The notes under the pieces were generated by a model that saw only the letters and a program-made list of their open reading frames with translations, did not search any database and was not told the origin of the DNA. A DNA stretch of 16,895 nt from Parcubacteria group bacterium GW2011_GWC1_41_7 (lineage in GTDB: Bacteria; Patescibacteriota; Minisyncoccia; UBA6257; HR35): assembly GCA_000997465.1 (NCBI GenBank), contig LCBW01000019.1, positions 1 through 16,895 on the forward strand. The letters are read 5' to 3'. Position 1 is the stretch's first letter, and each line of letters starts with the position of its first letter. The position numbers and the translations under genes are program-made. Shown piece after piece: positions 14,482 through 16,895 of the stretch.

Positions 14482-14533
14482 AATCGGCGCCGCGTTTTAT
14501 TTTCAATAAAAAAAGCATATTTTCTGAGCGAAA

Positions 14534-14563
14534 TTGTAATTTTTTAATGCGGAGACTTATTAT
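14534..14563 (+). promoter_or_regulatory. Putative promoter of hrcA-grpE-dnaK
   Basis: TTGTAA (14534-14539), 18 nt, TATTAT (14558-14563). The start near 14570 would give a leader of about 170 nt before ATG 14742. No CIRCE operator (TTAGCACTC-N9-GAGTGCTAA) is visible here or elsewhere upstream of hrcA. Confidence 0.4.
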
Positions 14564-14600
14564 CCGATGGAACGCTTCGGATGCGGCGTTGTAATCATAA

Positions 14601-14727
14601 GCCGCAAGCAATGATTATTGAATCATTGCGCACGCGATTTTTGCTTGGTCTCTGAGTATAACGAAGAGAAAAATCGCCGAGAGACGAGATTGGCTCGCGT
14701 CGCTGGAACGCGAGCTGCGCTTGCGGC
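14601..14727 (+). other. Branched hairpin structure in the hrcA leader
   Basis: A closing stem GCCGCAAGC (14601-14609) with GCTTGCGGC (14719-14727) encloses three stem-loops: GCAATGATT/AATCATTGC (14608-14629, 4-nt loop), GCGATTTTT/AAAAATCGC (14634-14677) and GCTCGCGT/ACGCGAGC (14693-14715). All four stems are perfect 8- or 9-bp inverted repeats; the first inner stem overlaps the closing stem by two bases. The structure ends 14 nt before the hrcA ATG, so it could influence translation. It could instead be a third type of palindromic repeat. No SD is seen between it and the ATG. Confidence 0.55.
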
Positions 14728-14741
14728 ATCCACGCTAAGTC

Positions 14742-15383
14742 ATGAATCAAGATTTAAAGAAAAAAATTTTTTATCGCGTAGTGGAGCTTCATACGCAAAC
14801 CGGCAAACCCGTCGGGTCAAAAATATTGACACGCAGGTATTTCAAAACCATATCCCCCGCGAGTATGCGTTGCTATTTATCAGAACTTGTTGATGAGGGG
14901 CTGTTGCAAAACGTCAATATTTCAACTGGCCGCATCCCAACTGATAAGGGATGGCGCCAATATGTGCGTGATATGCAAGAGCAACAGGGCGGACATAGCG
15001 CGCTGAAGCGAAAACTTTCAGAGGATACGATGTTTAAGATTCTTCTTCCGGAAATGCATAGCACGGTTATTGTACGTGGCGGAGCACACGAGCGAACGGA
15101 GGGACTTTTTGATACCTTGCTTTCCCCAGAATTTGAGGATAGAGAATCACTTATTGATTTTTTACAGTTTTTTGAAGATGTAAAAAAGAGCTTGGACAAA
15201 ATCGCAAAAAATTTTTCAGAAGATGAATCGCACGTATTTATCGGAGATGAAAATCCCATAAACAGCAAGTATTCCATGATGATTATGAAAAAAGGAGATG
15301 CACTGTGCGCAATTATCGGTCCCAAGCGCATGGATTATCCTAAAAATATTCAATTTATGCAACATATTAACGAATTGCTATAA
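14742..15383 (+). CDS. hrcA: HrcA-type heat-shock repressor, short form
   Basis: A 213-residue HrcA relative (classical HrcA is about 340). The N-terminal winged helix is clear: LHTQTGKPVGSKILTRRY at 16-33, SPASMRCYLSELVDEGLL at 38-55, and STGRIPTDKGWRQYV at 61-75. The C-terminal GAF-like part ends with the family signature FIGDENP at 166-172 and IIGPKRMDYPKNI at 191-203. The middle inserted domain of classical HrcA is largely missing; shorter forms occur in Parcubacteria as far as I recall. The family represses heat-shock operons by binding CIRCE, which I do not see here. It heads an operon with grpE (11 nt downstream) and dnaK. Confidence 0.88.
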   Translation: MNQDLKKKIFYRVVELHTQTGKPVGSKILTRRYFKTISPASMRCYLSELVDEGLLQNVNISTGRIPTDKGWRQYVRDMQEQQGGHSALKRKLSEDTMFKILLPEMHSTVIVRGGAHERTEGLFDTLLSPEFEDRESLIDFLQFFEDVKKSLDKIAKNFSEDESHVFIGDENPINSKYSMMIMKKGDALCAIIGPKRMDYPKNIQFMQHINELL

Positions 15384-15394
15384 CAAAAAACACC

Positions 15395-15928
15395 ATGGAC
15401 GAAGAAAAGAAGATGCAAGAAGAAGAAAATAGTGAGGAAGAATTGCCTACCACAGAAGAGTCGATGAAAGAATTCGATAGCGCGCTTTCAAAGGCAGAAA
15501 AAGAGCGAGATGAATATTTAGCGGGATGGAAGCGCGCAAAAGCAGATCTTTTGAACGCGCAAAAAGAAACAGAGCAAAAAATGAAGCAATTTGCGTATTT
15601 TGCAAATGCGAATCTTATTGCAGATTTGCTCCCAGTATTGGATAGCTTTGATATGGCACTGCATACATTTGAGGAAAAAGACAAAGATAGCGCCATGGGA
15701 AGAGGATATGTATTAGTGCAGACACAAATGTTTGATTTACTTCGCAGGTATGGATTGGAGGTTATTGATCCAAAAGGTAAGGAATTTGACCCAAAAATCC
15801 ATGAAGCAATTGATACCAAACAATGTGAAACATCAGGGTGTGATGGAAGTGATGAGGGGCTTAATTATTATGGCAAAGATATTAGGAATCGATTTGGGAA
15901 CTACAAATTCAGCAAGCGCAATTGTTGA
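15395..15928 (+). CDS. grpE: GrpE nucleotide exchange factor with aberrant 3' end
   Basis: Reads as 177 residues. Residues 1-25 are an acidic tail, 26-70 the coiled coil ([20 protein letters not shown] is typical GrpE), then [18 protein letters not shown] at 72-89 and the start of the beta domain, [21 protein letters not shown] at 119-139. After Thr141 the frame no longer encodes GrpE. In the +1 frame from 15822 the sequence [13 protein letters not shown] resembles the next beta-domain strand, and that frame continues straight into the dnaK ATG. The last strands (the usual G-Y...G-K-x-x-R-P-A motif) are absent. As read, the ORF overlaps dnaK by 59 nt in another frame. Likely a frameshift plus loss of the 3' end, or an assembly error. 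The protein releases ADP from DnaK; the damaged part contacts DnaK. Confidence 0.88.
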   Translation: MDEEKKMQEEENSEEELPTTEESMKEFDSALSKAEKERDEYLAGWKRAKADLLNAQKETEQKMKQFAYFANANLIADLLPVLDSFDMALHTFEEKDKDSAMGRGYVLVQTQMFDLLRRYGLEVIDPKGKEFDPKIHEAIDTKQCETSGCDGSDEGLNYYGKDIRNRFGNYKFSKRNC

Positions 15929-16895
15929 GGCCGGCAACCCAAAGGTTTTGGAAAACAGCGAAGGATCACGAACAACCCCTTCAGTTGTTGCAGTATCAAA
16001 ATCAGGTGAGCGGTTGGTTGGGGTTTTAGCAAAGCGCCAATCAGTTACCAATCCGCATAATACCATTTATTCGGTCAAGCGCATTATCGGCCGCAGGTAT
16101 TCTGACATAGAGGTGCAAAAAATCTTACCGAAGATGCCATATGAGCATCGGAAAGGCGAAAACGACTCGATTGAAATTAAGTTTGGCGAAAAGTGGGTGC
16201 GTCCGGAAGAGATTTCTGCCATGGTACTTCAGAAAATAAAAGCAGATGCTGAAGAGCGATTAGGAGAGCAGATTACCGAAGCGGTCATTACTATCCCCGC
16301 GTATTTTAACGATTCTCAGCGCGCGGCAACGAAAGTCGCTGGAGAAATTGCAGGATTTGAAGTAAAGCGTATTTTGCCAGAGCCAACTGCCGCGGCTCTT
16401 GCGTATGGATTGGATAAAAAAAATAGCGCAAAAATTTTAGTATATGATTTTGGAGGCGGTACGTTTGATGTATCAATTTTGGAAATTGGCGACAATGTCA
16501 TTGAGGCAAAGGGCATTGGAGGAAATTCACTTCTGGGCGGAGATGACTTGGATCAGCGTGTTATTGAATTTTTGATTGCGGAGTTTAAGAAAGAAGAGGG
16601 CATGGATATCAGTAAGGATCCACTGTCGCTCCAGCGATTGAAAGAAGCGGCAGAGAAAGCAAAGCAAGAGCTCTCCACAATGCAAGAAACTGAAATTAAT
16701 TTGCCGTTTGTGACATCCGACTCGTCGGGAAATCCAAAACATTTATTCTATAAAATTACTCGCGGAAAATTGGAAGAGCTGACGCGAGATCTGATTGAAC
16801 AGTCAATTGAACTGACAGAAAAAACATTAAAGGAAATCAACTTCACGAAAAATGATATTGATGAAATTATTTTAGTTGGAGGACAAACACGCATG
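15870..16895 (+). CDS. dnaK: DnaK (Hsp70) chaperone, N-terminal part (runs off right edge)
   Basis: ATG 15870 opens a frame that stays open for 342 codons to the window edge. It covers nearly the whole nucleotide-binding domain: phosphate-1 motif [10 protein letters not shown] at 6-15, RTTPSVVA at 34-41, [12 protein letters not shown] near 139-151, [12 protein letters not shown] at 171-182, phosphate-2 motif [14 protein letters not shown] at 191-204, [10 protein letters not shown] at 222-231, and the adenosine motif [10 protein letters not shown] at 333-342. It is the Hsp70 ATPase that refolds proteins with GrpE and DnaJ. Being the last gene of the hrcA-grpE operon is the usual order. The start is supported by the standard [12 protein letters not shown] opening. 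No SD is seen; the upstream grpE reading frame is described separately. Confidence 0.97.
   Translation, partial: MAKILGIDLGTTNSASAIVEAGNPKVLENSEGSRTTPSVVAVSKSGERLVGVLAKRQSVTNPHNTIYSVKRIIGRRYSDIEVQKILPKMPYEHRKGENDSIEIKFGEKWVRPEEISAMVLQKIKADAEERLGEQITEAVITIPAYFNDSQRAATKVAGEIAGFEVKRILPEPTAAALAYGLDKKNSAKILVYDFGGGTFDVSILEIGDNVIEAKGIGGNSLLGGDDLDQRVIEFLIAEFKKEEGMDISKDPLSLQRLKEAAEKAKQELSTMQETEINLPFVTSDSSGNPKHLFYKITRGKLEELTRDLIEQSIELTEKTLKEINFTKNDIDEIILVGGQTRM

Noticed and set aside
14601..14727. CIRCE operator in the hrcA leader
   Set aside because: None of the inverted repeats matches TTAGCACTC-N9-GAGTGCTAA; the stems have different sequence and spacing.

Overview
The window looks like a chromosomal piece of a Candidate Phyla Radiation (Patescibacteria, most likely Parcubacteria-type) bacterium. 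The grounds are AT-rich compact coding, weak or absent Shine-Dalgarno sites, several promoters placed almost on top of start codons, tRNA genes without encoded CCA, a short HrcA and a Tgt of the kind seen in these genomes. This placement is an inference from protein character; no marker gene such as rRNA is present. Standard stop codons, including TGA, are used.

Layout. At the left edge lies the 5' end of a minus-strand HD-domain hydrolase, diverging from a P2-type cation ATPase (292-3021) that is followed at once by a DUF4258-like small protein. Next come tRNA-Gly(CCC) with the CCA-adding enzyme, a rho-independent terminator, and tRNA-Pro(TGG). An efflux or lipoprotein-export-type ABC locus follows: a broken membrane-fusion (HlyD/MacA-like) gene, a MacB/FtsX-type permease and a LolD-type ATPase. 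Then come an adenine glycosylase without iron-sulfur ligands (MutY-like), a branched-chain aminotransferase, a 31-residue lysine-rich protein, and a queuosine-salvage pair: a DUF2419/Qng1-type nucleosidase and a tRNA-guanine transglycosylase. A compositionally foreign membrane-anchored ORF with its own canonical promoter and SD separates these from hrcA-grpE-dnaK, which runs off the right edge. The grpE 3' end appears eroded into dnaK.

The most unusual feature is a set of long palindromic intergenic elements. Family A has four copies (3416-3539, 10000-10105, 11072-11188, 12502-12612) and family B has two (8086-8294, 9021-9160). Within a family the core is conserved, but the outer inverted-repeat arms differ in sequence from copy to copy while still pairing with each other. 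Inner hairpins also change sequence and keep pairing. Every copy starts within about 25 nt of a stop codon. Two unrelated cores sharing this design suggests a common process: insertion into pre-existing hairpins, a structured RNA 3' element, or a mobile element that makes its own palindromic flanks. Smaller GC-rich palindromic segments lie in frame inside tgt, and a different multi-hairpin region forms the putative leader of the hrcA heat-shock operon.

How the genes work together. The CCA enzyme is needed because both tRNAs lack CCA. Qng1 would free queuine from queuosine (phosphate), and Tgt, which has a Gly where preQ1-specific enzymes have Val, could insert it directly, giving a two-gene salvage route without de novo synthesis. 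The ABC operon is probably impaired because its adaptor gene has two frame breaks. HrcA-GrpE-DnaK is the usual heat-shock module, but no CIRCE operator is visible.
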